A DNA stretch of 64,000 nucleotides from Sulfurovum sp. UBA5198 (GCA_002412865.1 DHVW01000013.1:92142-156141); one strand, 5' to 3'. Shown: positions 35,381 to 45,034, counted from the stretch's first letter. Notes: generated by a model from the letters alone, not told the origin. Made by a program: numbers and translations.

Positions 35381-37339
35381 TTAATCCTTTTCATTTAATC
35401 CATATAATCTAAAGAGACTATCAAGTTTTGGTTCTTCACCAAGCCAGCTACTGTAAAGTTCACGCATGCTTTGTACGCTCCCCATTGACAGTATCTCTTT
35501 TTTATAGCCGATTGCTTTATCTTTGTCAAATCCGCCATTCTCATCTATACAAGCAAAAAATGCATCAGCACTAAGAACCTCTGCCCACTTATAGCTATAA
35601 TATCCAGCAGAATAGCCACCTGCAAAGATATGACTAAAGCCATTTTGGAATTTATTATAAGCAGGAGGGGATATCAGTGTAGTTTTGGATCTCACTTCGT
35701 CTAATATCTCTTGCACCTCTGCTCCACTGTGTAATTTCATATGAAGCTTTAAATCAAAAAGTGAAAACTCAACTTGTCTTAGAATTGCCATTGAGGCTTG
35801 AAAATTTTTAGACTGCTCTATTTTCTCCAGCATCCACTCAGGGATTAGCTCATTTGTTTCATAATGCTTACCTATTTTACTAAGCACACTTCTAAGATAT
35901 GCAAAATTTTCTAGAAATTGAGATGGAAACTCAACCACATCCCATGCTACACCATTAATACCACTAAGTGATCTCTCGCTACTTTGACCAAATAGATGAT
36001 GAATTGCGTGACCCATCTCATGGAAAAGTGTTACGACATCATCGTGCCTCAACAATGAGGGCGATTGTGGTGTAGTAGGAGCAAAATTGCAAACTATAAA
36101 TGCAGATGCATTGTGCATATTACTATTAGAATCGATAAAATGAGACTCATAATCATGCATCCATGCTCCACCTCTCTTTTCACTTCTTGCTTCTAGGTCT
36201 GTATATATTCTAGCAATAGCTTTACCATCTTCGTATATATCAAATGCTTTTGCACTCTCATGCCAAAGATCTATCTCTACTTTTTTAAATTCAACACCCA
36301 AAAGTGAAGATATCATATCAAACATACCAACAAGAACAATATTTTGCTCAAAATATGGCTTTACTATACTCTCATCAAAGTCATAAAATTCAGTTTTTAA
36401 CTTCTCACTATAATATGCCACATCATAGCTTTTAAGCCTCTCTATTCCATCACACTTTAGAGCAAATTGTTTTAGCTCATCAACTTCAACTTTTGCAAAC
36501 TTCATAGCCTTTGATGCTATTTGCTCCAAAAACTCTATAACTTCGTTTGCAGATGAAGCATCTCGTTGTTCAAGAGCCAATGCTGCATAATTTTCAAAGC
36601 CTAGAAGTAATGCTTCTTCATTTTTCAGTGCCAGTAGCTCATCTATAATAACACTGTTTTCTGGGGCTCTTGTAGTGTACTCACGATACAAAGTCTCTCT
36701 ATGTTGGCGATTAGATCCATATGTCATATAAGCAATATAACTAGGCATCTGCAATGTAAATTCATATGTTATCTCGCCATCATTCTCTTTTTTTGCCGCT
36801 AAAATATCATTTTTAGGTAAACCTTTTATATCATCTTCATTGGATAGCGATAACACAAAAGAATTTGTGGCATTTAGTAGATTTTGTGAAAAGTTATTGC
36901 TTAGTTCACTTAATCTCATATTAATCTCTTCTAATCTATGCTTTGTTGCATCATCGAGATCTACACCAGATAGACGAAACTCTTTTATACTCTCATCTAT
37001 AACTTTTTGCTCTTGGGCATTTGAGCTTTGAATAGATAATATTTTTTTATAAAGCTCTTTATTGTGAGACAATTTAGTACTAAATTCAGATAACAATGGT
37101 AGTGAATTCTCATATGCCTCTTGAGTCTCTTCGTTATTCATAACGCTATTTAGATGAGAAAGAGGCGTGAAAAAAAGTCCTAGTTCTTCATCCATATCTT
37201 GCATCGGCTTTAATAGCGTTTTATATGTTGAATTTGTATTTGATACTAACTCATCGATCTTTGCCTGATGAATATCCAGCATCGCTTTTAGTTCTTTTGG
37301 GAAATTATCATAATTTGGTGTTTTGAAAGTTGCAAACAT
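35381..37339 (-). CDS. M3-family oligopeptidase (thimet/PrlC type)
   Basis: A 652-residue zinc metallopeptidase. The HEMGH motif lies in TLFHEMGHAIHHLFGQSSER, with the third ligand Glu in WDVVEFPSQFLENF 20-30 residues on, as in oligopeptidase A/PrlC. The N-terminal helical region (residues 1-200) and RQVEFSLFDLKLH, FSHIFAGGYSAGYYSYKWAE at the C-terminus also match. No signal peptide, so it is cytoplasmic and probably degrades short peptides, including cleaved signal peptides. It follows rnpB on the same strand with an extended -10 between them. Confidence 0.93.
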   Translation of the reverse strand: MFATFKTPNYDNFPKELKAMLDIHQAKIDELVSNTNSTYKTLLKPMQDMDEELGLFFTPLSHLNSVMNNEETQEAYENSLPLLSEFSTKLSHNKELYKKILSIQSSNAQEQKVIDESIKEFRLSGVDLDDATKHRLEEINMRLSELSNNFSQNLLNATNSFVLSLSNEDDIKGLPKNDILAAKKENDGEITYEFTLQMPSYIAYMTYGSNRQHRETLYREYTTRAPENSVIIDELLALKNEEALLLGFENYAALALEQRDASSANEVIEFLEQIASKAMKFAKVEVDELKQFALKCDGIERLKSYDVAYYSEKLKTEFYDFDESIVKPYFEQNIVLVGMFDMISSLLGVEFKKVEIDLWHESAKAFDIYEDGKAIARIYTDLEARSEKRGGAWMHDYESHFIDSNSNMHNASAFIVCNFAPTTPQSPSLLRHDDVVTLFHEMGHAIHHLFGQSSERSLSGINGVAWDVVEFPSQFLENFAYLRSVLSKIGKHYETNELIPEWMLEKIEQSKNFQASMAILRQVEFSLFDLKLHMKLHSGAEVQEILDEVRSKTTLISPPAYNKFQNGFSHIFAGGYSAGYYSYKWAEVLSADAFFACIDENGGFDKDKAIGYKKEILSMGSVQSMRELYSSWLGEEPKLDSLFRLYGLNEKD

Positions 37340-37364
37340 AAGACAGTACCTCTATTTTTCGCTT

Positions 37365-37373
37365 ATTGTATCA
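37365..37373 (-). promoter_or_regulatory. extended -10 element for the M3 peptidase gene
   Basis: Minus-strand TGATACAAT, 26 bases before the ATG and just after the 3' end of the RNase P RNA. Confidence 0.4.
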
Positions 37374-37385
37374 TAAAGGGGTTAA

Positions 37386-37735
37386 AAAGGTGCGACGATA
37401 AGCCGAGTTCTGTCGTGGGTAGTTATTTATCTAGGCCACATGTCACCATATGGCTCGAGCGAAGTATTTTTGCTAGGGGAAACCTAGCGATTGTGAGACT
37501 TCTACCATATACTTCTTGCTACAGACAGGGTTTACCTAGCTAATCATGTTGCCACAACTACTGGTGGGCTCTTACCCCACCCTTTCACCTTTTACCACCG
37601 AAGCAGTTTTCATACTCTCTGTTGCACTTGCCCTCAGATTACTCTGGCCACCCGTTAGGTGGAGTCTTGTCTCACATGTAGCTCGGACTTTCCTCTCGCA
37701 ACATATAGTTGCCAGCAACTACCTATCGCACCTTG
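37386..37735 (-). ncRNA. rnpB: RNase P RNA (class A)
   Basis: The catalytic RNA that trims tRNA 5' ends. On the minus strand it begins with GGTGCGA, continues to the conserved GAGGAAAGTCCGAGCT block, contains the universal AGGGTGAAAGGTG-type core (here GGTGAAAGGGTGGGGTAAGA) and ends in ACAGAACTCGGCTTAT near 37412-37397, all diagnostic of bacterial class A. The terminal helix pairs GGTGCGA (37726-37732) with TCGCACC (37389-37395), and five T residues follow at once, so P1 probably also serves as terminator. Length is about 350 bases. Ends are estimated from that helix and from the promoter. Confidence 0.95.
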
Positions 37736-37741
37736 ACTGAA

Positions 37742-37770
37742 ATTATATCATAAAATAAGTTTCTTCACAA
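37742..37770 (-). promoter_or_regulatory. promoter of rnpB
   Basis: Minus-strand TTGTGA (37765-37770), 17 bases, TATAAT (37742-37747) with TGA before it (extended -10). The predicted start site falls at about 37735, the 5' end of the folded RNA. Confidence 0.75.
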
Positions 37771-37788
37771 GTTTACACAAGAAACATC

Positions 37789-39243
37789 TTAGCTTCTCAT
37801 ATAATTCATGGCACCAACAATAGCTGCTACTCTTGCAGCCTCTTCGTCGTCGACACCATCTTCTTTATATTCAGTATCAAAAACCATATCTTCAAGCATA
37901 TCATCAAGTTTTGTATCCAAATAAGTAGTTGTAAATTTACCCTCAATAAAATCCAAATCTCTAACAATTTTCCTATGAAGAGGAATATTTGTAGGAATAC
38001 CACCAACTATAAACTCATCCAACGCTCTTCTTGCCTTATTAACAACTCCTGGCCAATCTAATGCCCAAACGATAAGTTTTCCAACCATAGAATCATAATT
38101 TCCTGGAATTACATAATCTTTGTAGGCTGCTGAATCTATACGAACACCAGGTCCACCTGGAGCTAGGTAAGTTGTGATTTTACCTGGGCTTGGCTGGAAA
38201 CCTTTTCTTGGATCTTCTGCATTAATTCTAAATTCAATTGCATAACCACGAGTTCTAATCTCATCTTGCATGAACATTAACTTATCACCTTCTGCAATCT
38301 GTATCATTCTTTGAATAATATCTATACCTGAAATAATCTCTGTAACTGGATGCTCAACCTGAACTCTAGTATTCATCTCTATAAAGAAGAAATTATCATC
38401 TTCATCAACTAAAAATTCAATCGTTCCAACACTCTCATAGCCTAATCTAAACATAGCTTTTGTAGAAACTCTATATAGCTCTTTTCTAACAGCCTCAGAA
38501 AGCAATGGACTTGGAGCTATCTCAATAACTTTTTGGTGTCTTCTCTGAATAGAGCAATCTCTATCACCAAGATGTACAACATTTCCAAATTTATCAGCAA
38601 CTATTTGAACTTCTATATGCCTAGGGTTTTTGATATACTTCTCAACAAACGCATCACCTTTGCCAAAGAATTTTATAGCTTCATTTGTCGCAGCCTCAAA
38701 CATCTCTTCAAACTCTTCTTCTTTAGTGACAATACGCATACCACGACCACCACCACCAAAAGCAGCTTTTATTATAACTGGAAAACCAATATCTGTAGCT
38801 ATTTGTTTTGCTACATTTATATCAGTAATTGGGTCTTCTGAGCCACCAATTACTGGCACTCCAACCTCTTGCATTGCTACCTTGGATGCCATCTTGTCAC
38901 CAAATAGTGCAATATGCTCTGGTTTTGGCCCAATAAAGATAATACCGTTATCTTCACAATATTGTGCAAATTCAGCACTCTCACTCAAAAATCCATACCC
39001 AGGGTGGATAGCATCAACGCCGATTTCTTTAGCAAGAGCTATAATACGCTCATAGTTTAAGTATGCTTGTATCGGGTCACCATCCATAACATAAGCCTCA
39101 TCTGCCTTGCGAACCCATACACCTTTTGCATCAACAGTTGAATAAACAACTGCACTTATTATATCAAGCTCTTTACATGCTCTAATGATACGAAGTGCAA
39201 TCTCACCCCTATTTGCTATTAGTATTTTTTTGATTTTTGCCAT
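37789..39243 (-). CDS. pycA: biotin carboxylase subunit (pyruvate/2-oxoacid carboxylase A, AccC-like)
   Basis: ATP-grasp biotin carboxylase, 484 residues: KKILIANRGEIALRIIRACK, AIHPGYGFLSESAEFA, IKAAFGGGGRGMRIV, and EMNTRVQVEHPVTEIISGID. It is about 35 residues longer than fatty-acid AccC, with an acidic tail ending DDEEAARVAAIVGAMNYMRS; this size and its position beside the oor/TCA genes match the Campylobacter PycA type, the biotin-carboxylating subunit of a two-subunit pyruvate carboxylase. A 2-oxoglutarate carboxylase subunit is an alternative. The biotinylated partner subunit is not in the window. The ATG at 39243 has AAAGGAC upstream. Confidence 0.85.
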   Translation of the reverse strand: MAKIKKILIANRGEIALRIIRACKELDIISAVVYSTVDAKGVWVRKADEAYVMDGDPIQAYLNYERIIALAKEIGVDAIHPGYGFLSESAEFAQYCEDNGIIFIGPKPEHIALFGDKMASKVAMQEVGVPVIGGSEDPITDINVAKQIATDIGFPVIIKAAFGGGGRGMRIVTKEEEFEEMFEAATNEAIKFFGKGDAFVEKYIKNPRHIEVQIVADKFGNVVHLGDRDCSIQRRHQKVIEIAPSPLLSEAVRKELYRVSTKAMFRLGYESVGTIEFLVDEDDNFFFIEMNTRVQVEHPVTEIISGIDIIQRMIQIAEGDKLMFMQDEIRTRGYAIEFRINAEDPRKGFQPSPGKITTYLAPGGPGVRIDSAAYKDYVIPGNYDSMVGKLIVWALDWPGVVNKARRALDEFIVGGIPTNIPLHRKIVRDLDFIEGKFTTTYLDTKLDDMLEDMVFDTEYKEDGVDDEEAARVAAIVGAMNYMRS

Positions 39244-39400
39244 TTACGACCGTCCTTTGCGTTATATTGTTATTATTGTACCTCAAATTGTCTATTAAGT
39301 TTCTTGAATTGTTAGTATTTATGACTCTATATAGTAAAGTTGTAGCTAGTGGATGTTTATATTTGAAATTGTGAATTAAAAAGTGTAAGAGTTTTTCAAA

Positions 39401-39415
39401 CAATCAAAATGATTG
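39401..39415 (-). terminator. hairpin after oorC
   Basis: Perfect CAATCA/TGATTG arms around three bases, 12 bases beyond the oorC stop, followed on the minus strand by TTTGAAAAAC. Only a short T-run, so a weak terminator call. Confidence 0.4.
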
Positions 39416-39426
39416 CTGAAAATAAG

Positions 39427-39984
39427 TTATTTTGCCATTGCTTCTTTAGCATATTTTTCGCCAAGGTCAAATGCTTTTAAATTTACATCATGTACTTTTG
39501 CTGGAACTTTACTCAGCATTGTATCTAAAAGAACTTGCCTATCAACAGCATTCATAAAAGTATTTGCAATTGCTAGAGCAACAACAGATTGAGTAATAAC
39601 ATTACCAACCTCTTCTTTCGCAATAGTAATAATAGGTATCTCTACAATATTCCATCTTTTTCTATCTTCATCAGTTGGGTGAACCAAGTTTGGCTCAACA
39701 ACAATAGTCCCACCATCAGTAACACCACTTTTAAACAAATTATAACTAACTTGTGCAACTGAGAGCATAAAATCTATCTCACCTTCATTTGCATATGGAT
39801 AAAATATCTCTTCATCATCAAGTGTAATATCAACAACAGTTGCCCCGCCACGAACTTGCGAAGTATATGTTGCTGTTTTTAATCCATAGCCACCTGCTGT
39901 GATCTTGGCTTCAGCAAAAATCTCTCCAGCTAGAAGTACACCTTGACCACCAACTCCTGTAAATCTCATTATTGTTCTTGCCAT
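39427..39984 (-). CDS. oorC: 2-oxoglutarate:ferredoxin oxidoreductase gamma subunit
   Basis: The gamma (KorC-type) subunit, 185 residues from the ATG at 39984, chosen because AAGGAG lies nine bases before it; the frame is open to a TTG at 40014 inside oorB. FTGVGGQGVLLAGEIFAEA at the N-terminus and ATYTSQVRGGATVVDI are the family signature. Fourth and last gene of oorDABC. In reductive TCA organisms the enzyme fixes CO2 onto succinyl-CoA with reduced ferredoxin; in oxidative ones it runs the other way. Confidence 0.94.
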   Translation of the reverse strand: MARTIMRFTGVGGQGVLLAGEIFAEAKITAGGYGLKTATYTSQVRGGATVVDITLDDEEIFYPYANEGEIDFMLSVAQVSYNLFKSGVTDGGTIVVEPNLVHPTDEDRKRWNIVEIPIITIAKEEVGNVITQSVVALAIANTFMNAVDRQVLLDTMLSKVPAKVHDVNLKAFDLGEKYAKEAMAK

Positions 39985-39997
39985 GGTATCTGCTCCT

Positions 39998-40855
39998 TTA
40001 TATTTTTTTCTCAAAATCGTCTTGTGTTATAACCTTGCGTTTACCTTGATGCACATCTTTGATATCTTCGTACATATCACAATATTCTCTAACTTTAGTA
40101 TCTTCAAATAATACACCAGTAGGAAAAAGATTCAACTGCTCATCTTCACCAAGCTTGTCATATTTTGTCTTAGATGCTGTGATAGAGTCAATCCAATCAA
40201 GGTTTTCCATAGCACTTGCCATTTTATTTTTTCTGCCAAGATTAATGTGGCAGTTTGAAAATATATCAAAAAAGCTAAACCCTCTGTGTTGAAAACCTTT
40301 AACAAATATTTTTTCTAATTTTTTAGGGTCTGTTACACATTCTCTAGCTACAAATGATGCACCAGCTGCAATAGCAAGCTTACAAGCGTCAAAAGTTGGG
40401 TCAATATTACCAGCTTTTTGAGATACAGTCCACATACCTTGTGGTGTTGTAGGGCTTGTTTGAGAATTTGTAAGTCCATATATAAAATTATTGATAATAA
40501 TAAAATTAATATCAATGTTTCTTCTACAAGCGTGAATCGTATGATTACCACCGATTGCTAGAGCATCACCATCTCCAGCTATACAGAAAACTTTTTTAGA
40601 TGGATTAGCTAATTTAATTCCAGTTGCAAATGCTACTGTTCTACCATGCGTTGTGTGTACTGTATTAAAGTCAAGATATGAAGAAAATCTTCCACTACAA
40701 CCAATACCTGATACTACACAAATATCATCTTTATTCCATCCAAGAGTGTCAATTGCTCTAATAAATGCTTTTAAGATGATACCATCTCCACAACCCCAAC
40801 ACCATAGTGTTGGCATTTTTTCTAACCTTAAATAACCATCATAATTGAATGCCAT
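39998..40855 (-). CDS. oorB: 2-oxoglutarate:ferredoxin oxidoreductase beta subunit
   Basis: Thiamine-diphosphate-binding subunit, 285 residues. MPTLWCWGCGDGIILKAFIR with its cysteine pair, VSGIGCSGRFSSYLDFNTVH, and the TPP/Mg motif IAGDGDALAIGGNHTIHACR followed by NNFIYGLTNSQTSPTTPQG identify it. The stop of oorA and the start of oorB share a base (40855). Confidence 0.96.
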   Translation of the reverse strand: MAFNYDGYLRLEKMPTLWCWGCGDGIILKAFIRAIDTLGWNKDDICVVSGIGCSGRFSSYLDFNTVHTTHGRTVAFATGIKLANPSKKVFCIAGDGDALAIGGNHTIHACRRNIDINFIIINNFIYGLTNSQTSPTTPQGMWTVSQKAGNIDPTFDACKLAIAAGASFVARECVTDPKKLEKIFVKGFQHRGFSFFDIFSNCHINLGRKNKMASAMENLDWIDSITASKTKYDKLGEDEQLNLFPTGVLFEDTKVREYCDMYEDIKDVHQGKRKVITQDDFEKKI

Positions 40856-42000
40856 TAGAATACCTCCTTAACTTTCGCTACTATTTCATATGGAGAGATT
40901 GCTCTACCATTTACTTTATACAAGCCTTCTATATCTAGTCTGCTTGAAACTCTTTCAACTTCTTCAGTATATTGTCTTATATTAAGTTCAACACATAATA
41001 CATTTTTAACAGTATCAGTTAGCTCTTTAATTCTTTTTGCAGGGCTTGGCCATATAGTAATTGGTCTAAATAAACCAGCTTTTATTCCATCTTTTCTAAG
41101 ATGTCTAATAGCCTCTTTTGCAGCAAGAGAAACAGATCCATAAGCAATAATAAGCACATCATCGGCTCCTAAATCATCACACATAAATTCTTCATTTAGT
41201 TCAATCTCATCCGTGTAATTCATTACTTTATCTTCGAGTCTTTGAATAAGTTTTCTGCAAGTTTCAATTTCTTCAGTTGGGAAACCATTTTTATCATGGT
41301 GAAGACCTGTAAAGTGGTATCTATATCCTTTGTACATTGGATTTAGAACCGCTGGCTCATCATCTCCAACACCATATGGATGATATTCACTAGGCTCGCC
41401 AGTAAACTCTTTTCTTGGCACAATACCAGCTTGTACTTCTTCTACTGTTGGAAGCATGGCTTTGCCGTGCATATGTCCAATTGTCTCATCAAGTAAAACA
41501 AATACTGGTTGCATAAATCTATCAGCTAGATTAAATGCCCTAACAGTTTCAGTATAACATTCTGATAAATTACCTGCACATAGAGTGATTGAACGATAGT
41601 CACCATGAGATGGATTTTTTGCTTGTCTAATATCACCTTGTGATACACGAGTAGGAAGACCTGTAGATGGACCACCTCTCATGACATTAGCAACAACCAA
41701 AGGTGCTTCACACATTTGTGCTAGACCTAGATTTTCAGCTTTTAATGATATACCAGGACCACTTGTAGCTGTCATTGATCGTACACCAGCCATAGATGCA
41801 CCAATAGCAGCCGCAACACCAGCTATCTCATCTTCCATCTGGATACATACTCCACCTCGTTCAGGCATTAAATCTGATAATTCATGCATAATTTCACTTG
41901 ATGGTGTGATAGGATATCCACCAAAAAACATACATCCAGCATCAGCAGCAGCAAGAGCTGATAGCTCATTACCACTTGATATTACTTCTCTAGTCGCCAT
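40855..42000 (-). CDS. oorA: 2-oxoglutarate:ferredoxin oxidoreductase alpha subunit
   Basis: 381 residues. GNELSALAAADAGCMFFGGYPITPSSEI binds the substrate side (residues about 10-37), followed by MEDEIAGVAAAIGASMAGVR, TATSGPGISLKAENLGLAQM and TGLPTRVSQGDIRQAKNPSHG. The C-terminal domain has YGSVSLAAKEAIRHLRK. The ATG at 42000 lies nine bases after oorD with AAGGAG between. Confidence 0.96.
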   Translation of the reverse strand: MATREVISSGNELSALAAADAGCMFFGGYPITPSSEIMHELSDLMPERGGVCIQMEDEIAGVAAAIGASMAGVRSMTATSGPGISLKAENLGLAQMCEAPLVVANVMRGGPSTGLPTRVSQGDIRQAKNPSHGDYRSITLCAGNLSECYTETVRAFNLADRFMQPVFVLLDETIGHMHGKAMLPTVEEVQAGIVPRKEFTGEPSEYHPYGVGDDEPAVLNPMYKGYRYHFTGLHHDKNGFPTEEIETCRKLIQRLEDKVMNYTDEIELNEEFMCDDLGADDVLIIAYGSVSLAAKEAIRHLRKDGIKAGLFRPITIWPSPAKRIKELTDTVKNVLCVELNIRQYTEEVERVSSRLDIEGLYKVNGRAISPYEIVAKVKEVF

Positions 42001-42009
42001 TTCTTCTCC

Positions 42010-42333
42010 TTAATAACCCGCAGGTAGTCTATGTTTATTATTAACGATAGCTTCTTGTCTAGCTTTTGAGCTATCTGTTAATTTAGCAAATTTAAATTCT
42101 GCTTTCTCAGCTACATATATAGCAAAATCTGGACATGATAATTCGCATTCATTGCAGCCAATACATGACTCTAATGAAATTATCTCTACCATCGCACCAA
42201 GTGTTGATGTAGGATCTGCTTTCATTGACAAGACTCCAGCCGGACATACATCGACACAAATATCACATGCCTTGCATCTTGCCGTATTAACCCAAACTGG
42301 TGTATTTTCAGGAGCTTTCATAATTGATGACAT
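42010..42333 (-). CDS. oorD: 2-oxoglutarate:ferredoxin oxidoreductase delta (ferredoxin-like) subunit
   Basis: A 107-residue 2[4Fe-4S] ferredoxin-type electron-transfer subunit: cysteines 20, 23, 26, 30 (CKACDICVDVCP) and 57, 60, 63, 67 (CIGCNECELSCP). First gene of oorDABC on the minus strand. It lets the TPP/Fe-S core exchange electrons with ferredoxin. It lies 175 bases downstream of a heavy-metal-domain gene, so oorDABC probably has its own promoter. Confidence 0.95.
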   Translation of the reverse strand: MSSIMKAPENTPVWVNTARCKACDICVDVCPAGVLSMKADPTSTLGAMVEIISLESCIGCNECELSCPDFAIYVAEKAEFKFAKLTDSSKARQEAIVNNKHRLPAGY

Positions 42334-42508
42334 CTACTTCCCTTTTTTTGTTTAGTTTTTGAAGATAAATCTTCTAAGTGATGGTTTATTCACTAATTAT
42401 AGAATATCAAAATAATTATAATTATAGTTTGAAACTTTTATTATAATAGAGATAATGGATTAGTTGTTACTTTTTGTTGCACTTGACATTTATGCTATTA
42501 ATTTATTA

Positions 42509-42784
42509 CTATGATAACTTACCAGTGGCACAAGAAATAAAACTTTTTGCTTTAGTGGTAATCTCATCAATCACACCCAATTCATCGTCACTTAATGGAT
42601 AGCCTATTGAGCGTAATATAATCCTTAGCTCTTCTAGCTGTTCATTATCTATATCCAAAGCTATCTCTCGAGGTGTCACTTCTAGGTTCACTTCAACTTC
42701 GCCAAATCTATTCAATAACTTTTTTTTGAGTGTATTAGCACAGCCACCACATTTAACATTTTCTACTTTAAAAGTTTGTTTCAT
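42509..42784 (-). CDS. heavy-metal-associated (HMA) domain protein
   Basis: 91 residues. The HMA motif KCGGCANTL gives Cys12-x-x-Cys15, the usual Cu(I) site, in a ferredoxin-like fold (first 65 residues). Unlike CopZ-type chaperones (about 70 residues) it has a 25-residue C-terminal extension ending KSFISCATGKLS with a further cysteine (85). It may be a copper or other soft-metal chaperone or a metal-sensing small protein. No transporter is adjacent. Confidence 0.8.
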   Translation of the reverse strand: MKQTFKVENVKCGGCANTLKKKLLNRFGEVEVNLEVTPREIALDIDNEQLEELRIILRSIGYPLSDDELGVIDEITTKAKSFISCATGKLS

Positions 42785-42958
42785 TTTAAATCCTTATACT
42801 CAATATTTAAAACTATAGCATAAAAATAGAAAAATGTTTGGAATAAATTTATTGTTTGTAGTTATTATTATGAAAGTAGATATTTAATGGATCTACCCTC
42901 AAGTGGCACAATACCCGTGACAAACACGAGTGTCACAGAATATTTATAAAATATTGTA

Positions 42959-43831
42959 TTATTTAGAAAGAACTTCTTTAACTGCTTTTCCAATCTCAGC
43001 AGGGCTAACGACAACTTTTACGCCAGCTGCTGACAAAGCATCCATCTTCTCTTTAGCTGTTCCAGCACTTCCGCTTATGATAGCTCCAGCATGTCCCATT
43101 CTTTTGCCAGCAGGTGCAGATTGTCCAGCGATAAACGCTACAACTGGTTTCGTAACATTGTCTTTAATGTATGCTGCTGCTTGAATCTCAAGGTCACCAC
43201 CAATCTCGCCAATCATAACAATAGCGTGAGTCTCTGGGTCAGCTTCAAACATACCTAAAAGTTGTTTGTAGCTAAGACCGATTATAGGGTCTCCACCAAT
43301 ACCGACAGCTGTTGTGATACCAAAACCTTCGTTGCATACTTGGTTTGCACCCTCATAAGTCAATGTACCAGATTTAGAGATAAGACCAACATTTCCTTTT
43401 TTGAAAATACTACCTGGCATAATACCAATTTTGCACTCATCAGCTGTGATAATTCCTGGACAGTTTGGTCCGATAGTCATCATGCCGTGCTTCGTAGCAC
43501 AAGCTTTTGCTGCTTGCATATCACGAACAGGAGCACCTTCAGTAATTACAACAGCAAGCTCAATACCGGCAGCAGCAGCTTCCATAACAGCGTCAGCAAC
43601 AAATGCAGGCGGAACAAACACCATAGATACTGTTGCACCAGTTGCTTTTACAGCCTCTTTAACTGTGTTAAATACAGGTTTTCCGAGGTGAGTTTGTCCA
43701 CCCTTGCCTGGTGTTACACCACCAACAATATCAGTACCATATGCCATACATTGTTCAGCATGGAATGTACCCTCACCACCTGTAAAACCTTGCACTATAA
43801 CTTTTGTGTTTTTATTTACTAGAATACTCAT
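42959..43831 (-). CDS. sucD: succinyl-CoA synthetase alpha subunit
   Basis: 290 residues. Rossmann N-terminus SILVNKNTKVIVQGFTGGEG binds CoA, SKSGTLTYEGANQVCNEGFG follows, and the phospho-histidine lies in AGKRMGHAGAIISGSAGTA (about residue 243). With sucC (stop and start share a base at 43831) it makes or cleaves succinyl-CoA, feeding oor in the reductive direction. Confidence 0.97.
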   Translation of the reverse strand: MSILVNKNTKVIVQGFTGGEGTFHAEQCMAYGTDIVGGVTPGKGGQTHLGKPVFNTVKEAVKATGATVSMVFVPPAFVADAVMEAAAAGIELAVVITEGAPVRDMQAAKACATKHGMMTIGPNCPGIITADECKIGIMPGSIFKKGNVGLISKSGTLTYEGANQVCNEGFGITTAVGIGGDPIIGLSYKQLLGMFEADPETHAIVMIGEIGGDLEIQAAAYIKDNVTKPVVAFIAGQSAPAGKRMGHAGAIISGSAGTAKEKMDALSAAGVKVVVSPAEIGKAVKEVLSK

Positions 43832-45006
43832 TATTTCTCTCCTTTTGCAGCTGCTACTGCTTTTGCTGCACCATCAGCTAAATCTGTTGCCGTAATAACA
43901 TTAGCAATATTGGCATTTTGTAAAATAACAGCTGCTTCTGCTGCATTTGTACCGTCTAATCTAACGATAACAGGAACATGAACATCTACAAGTTTTGTGG
44001 CTTCAAGGATACCATTTGCTATTCTATCACATCTTACAATTCCACCAAAAATATTTACAAAAATTGCTTTTACTTTTGGATTTTTCAGAATAATCTCAAA
44101 ACCTTTTGCAACAGTTTCGGCGTTAGCAGAACCACCAACATCAAGGAAGTTTGCAGGAGTACCGCCCATATAGTTAATCGTATCCATAGTTCCCATTGCT
44201 AAACCAGCACCATTTACCATACAGCCTATTTCACCATCAAGTGCTATATAGCTAAGACCATATTGACTAGCTTCTCTCTCATCTGGATCTTCTTCGCTTA
44301 TATCTCTCATATCTTCAATATCTGGATGTCTACCAAGTGCTGAGTCATCAAATCCCATTTTACCATCAAGAGCTATAAAATCACCACTACCAGTTTTAAT
44401 AAGTGGATTTATCTCAATCATTTCAGCATCATTTTCCATATAAAGAGTGTATAGTTTTTTTGCAAAATCAATCATTTTCTTTTGCTCATTTTTATCTGTA
44501 ATACCAAGACCAAATACTAATTCTCTACCATGGTAACCCTGAAAACCAAACGCAGGATCAACAGCAATTTTAATTATTTTTTCAGGAGTATCATGTGCAA
44601 CAGTTTCAATATCCATTCCGCCTTCAGTTGAAGCCATTATGATTGGCATTTCAGCAGCACGATCTAACACTACTGATAGATACAATTCATCTACGATATC
44701 TGCACCCTCTTCTATATAAACCTTTTGTACTAGCTTGCCTTCTGGTCCTGTTTGATGTGTTACCAAAGTCATGCCTAATATTTCAGTTGCAAGCTCTCTT
44801 ACTTCCTCTTTTGTTTTAGCAAGCTTCACACCACCACCAAGTCCTCTACCGCCTGCATGTATTTGAGCTTTTACAACCCAAATATTTCCACCAAGCTCTT
44901 TTGCATTAGCTACTGCCTGATCTGGTGTATTAGCGATAATACCTCTTGGTGTTGGCACACCATATTTAGCAAAAATTTGTTTTGCTTGATACTCATGAAT
45001 ATTCAC
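43831..45006 (-). CDS. sucC: succinyl-CoA synthetase beta subunit
   Basis: ATP-grasp subunit, 391 residues. I start at GTG 45006, giving NIHEYQAKQIFAKYGVPTPR, the family N-terminus, with AAAGGAG five bases upstream; the frame itself opens seven codons earlier at an ATG. KAQIHAGGRGLGGGVKLA, GCMVNGAGLAMGTMD and NFLDVGGSANAETV are diagnostic. It follows fumC after a 140-base gap that holds a hairpin and a promoter. Confidence 0.96.
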   Translation of the reverse strand: MNIHEYQAKQIFAKYGVPTPRGIIANTPDQAVANAKELGGNIWVVKAQIHAGGRGLGGGVKLAKTKEEVRELATEILGMTLVTHQTGPEGKLVQKVYIEEGADIVDELYLSVVLDRAAEMPIIMASTEGGMDIETVAHDTPEKIIKIAVDPAFGFQGYHGRELVFGLGITDKNEQKKMIDFAKKLYTLYMENDAEMIEINPLIKTGSGDFIALDGKMGFDDSALGRHPDIEDMRDISEEDPDEREASQYGLSYIALDGEIGCMVNGAGLAMGTMDTINYMGGTPANFLDVGGSANAETVAKGFEIILKNPKVKAIFVNIFGGIVRCDRIANGILEATKLVDVHVPVIVRLDGTNAAEAAVILQNANIANVITATDLADGAAKAVAAAKGEK

Positions 45007-45034
45007 TGCTTCTCCTTTTAATTTCAATGTATAG

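Noticed and set aside
39209..39403. Minus-strand 64-codon frame upstream of pycA
   Set aside because: Asn/Lys-rich, no ribosome site, overlaps the pycA leader and start; looks like chance in AT-rich DNA.
43262..43822. Plus-strand 186-codon open frame rich in Cys, Ser and Thr
   Set aside because: Antisense to sucD; the residue bias is what reversed sucD codons give, and there is no ribosome site.
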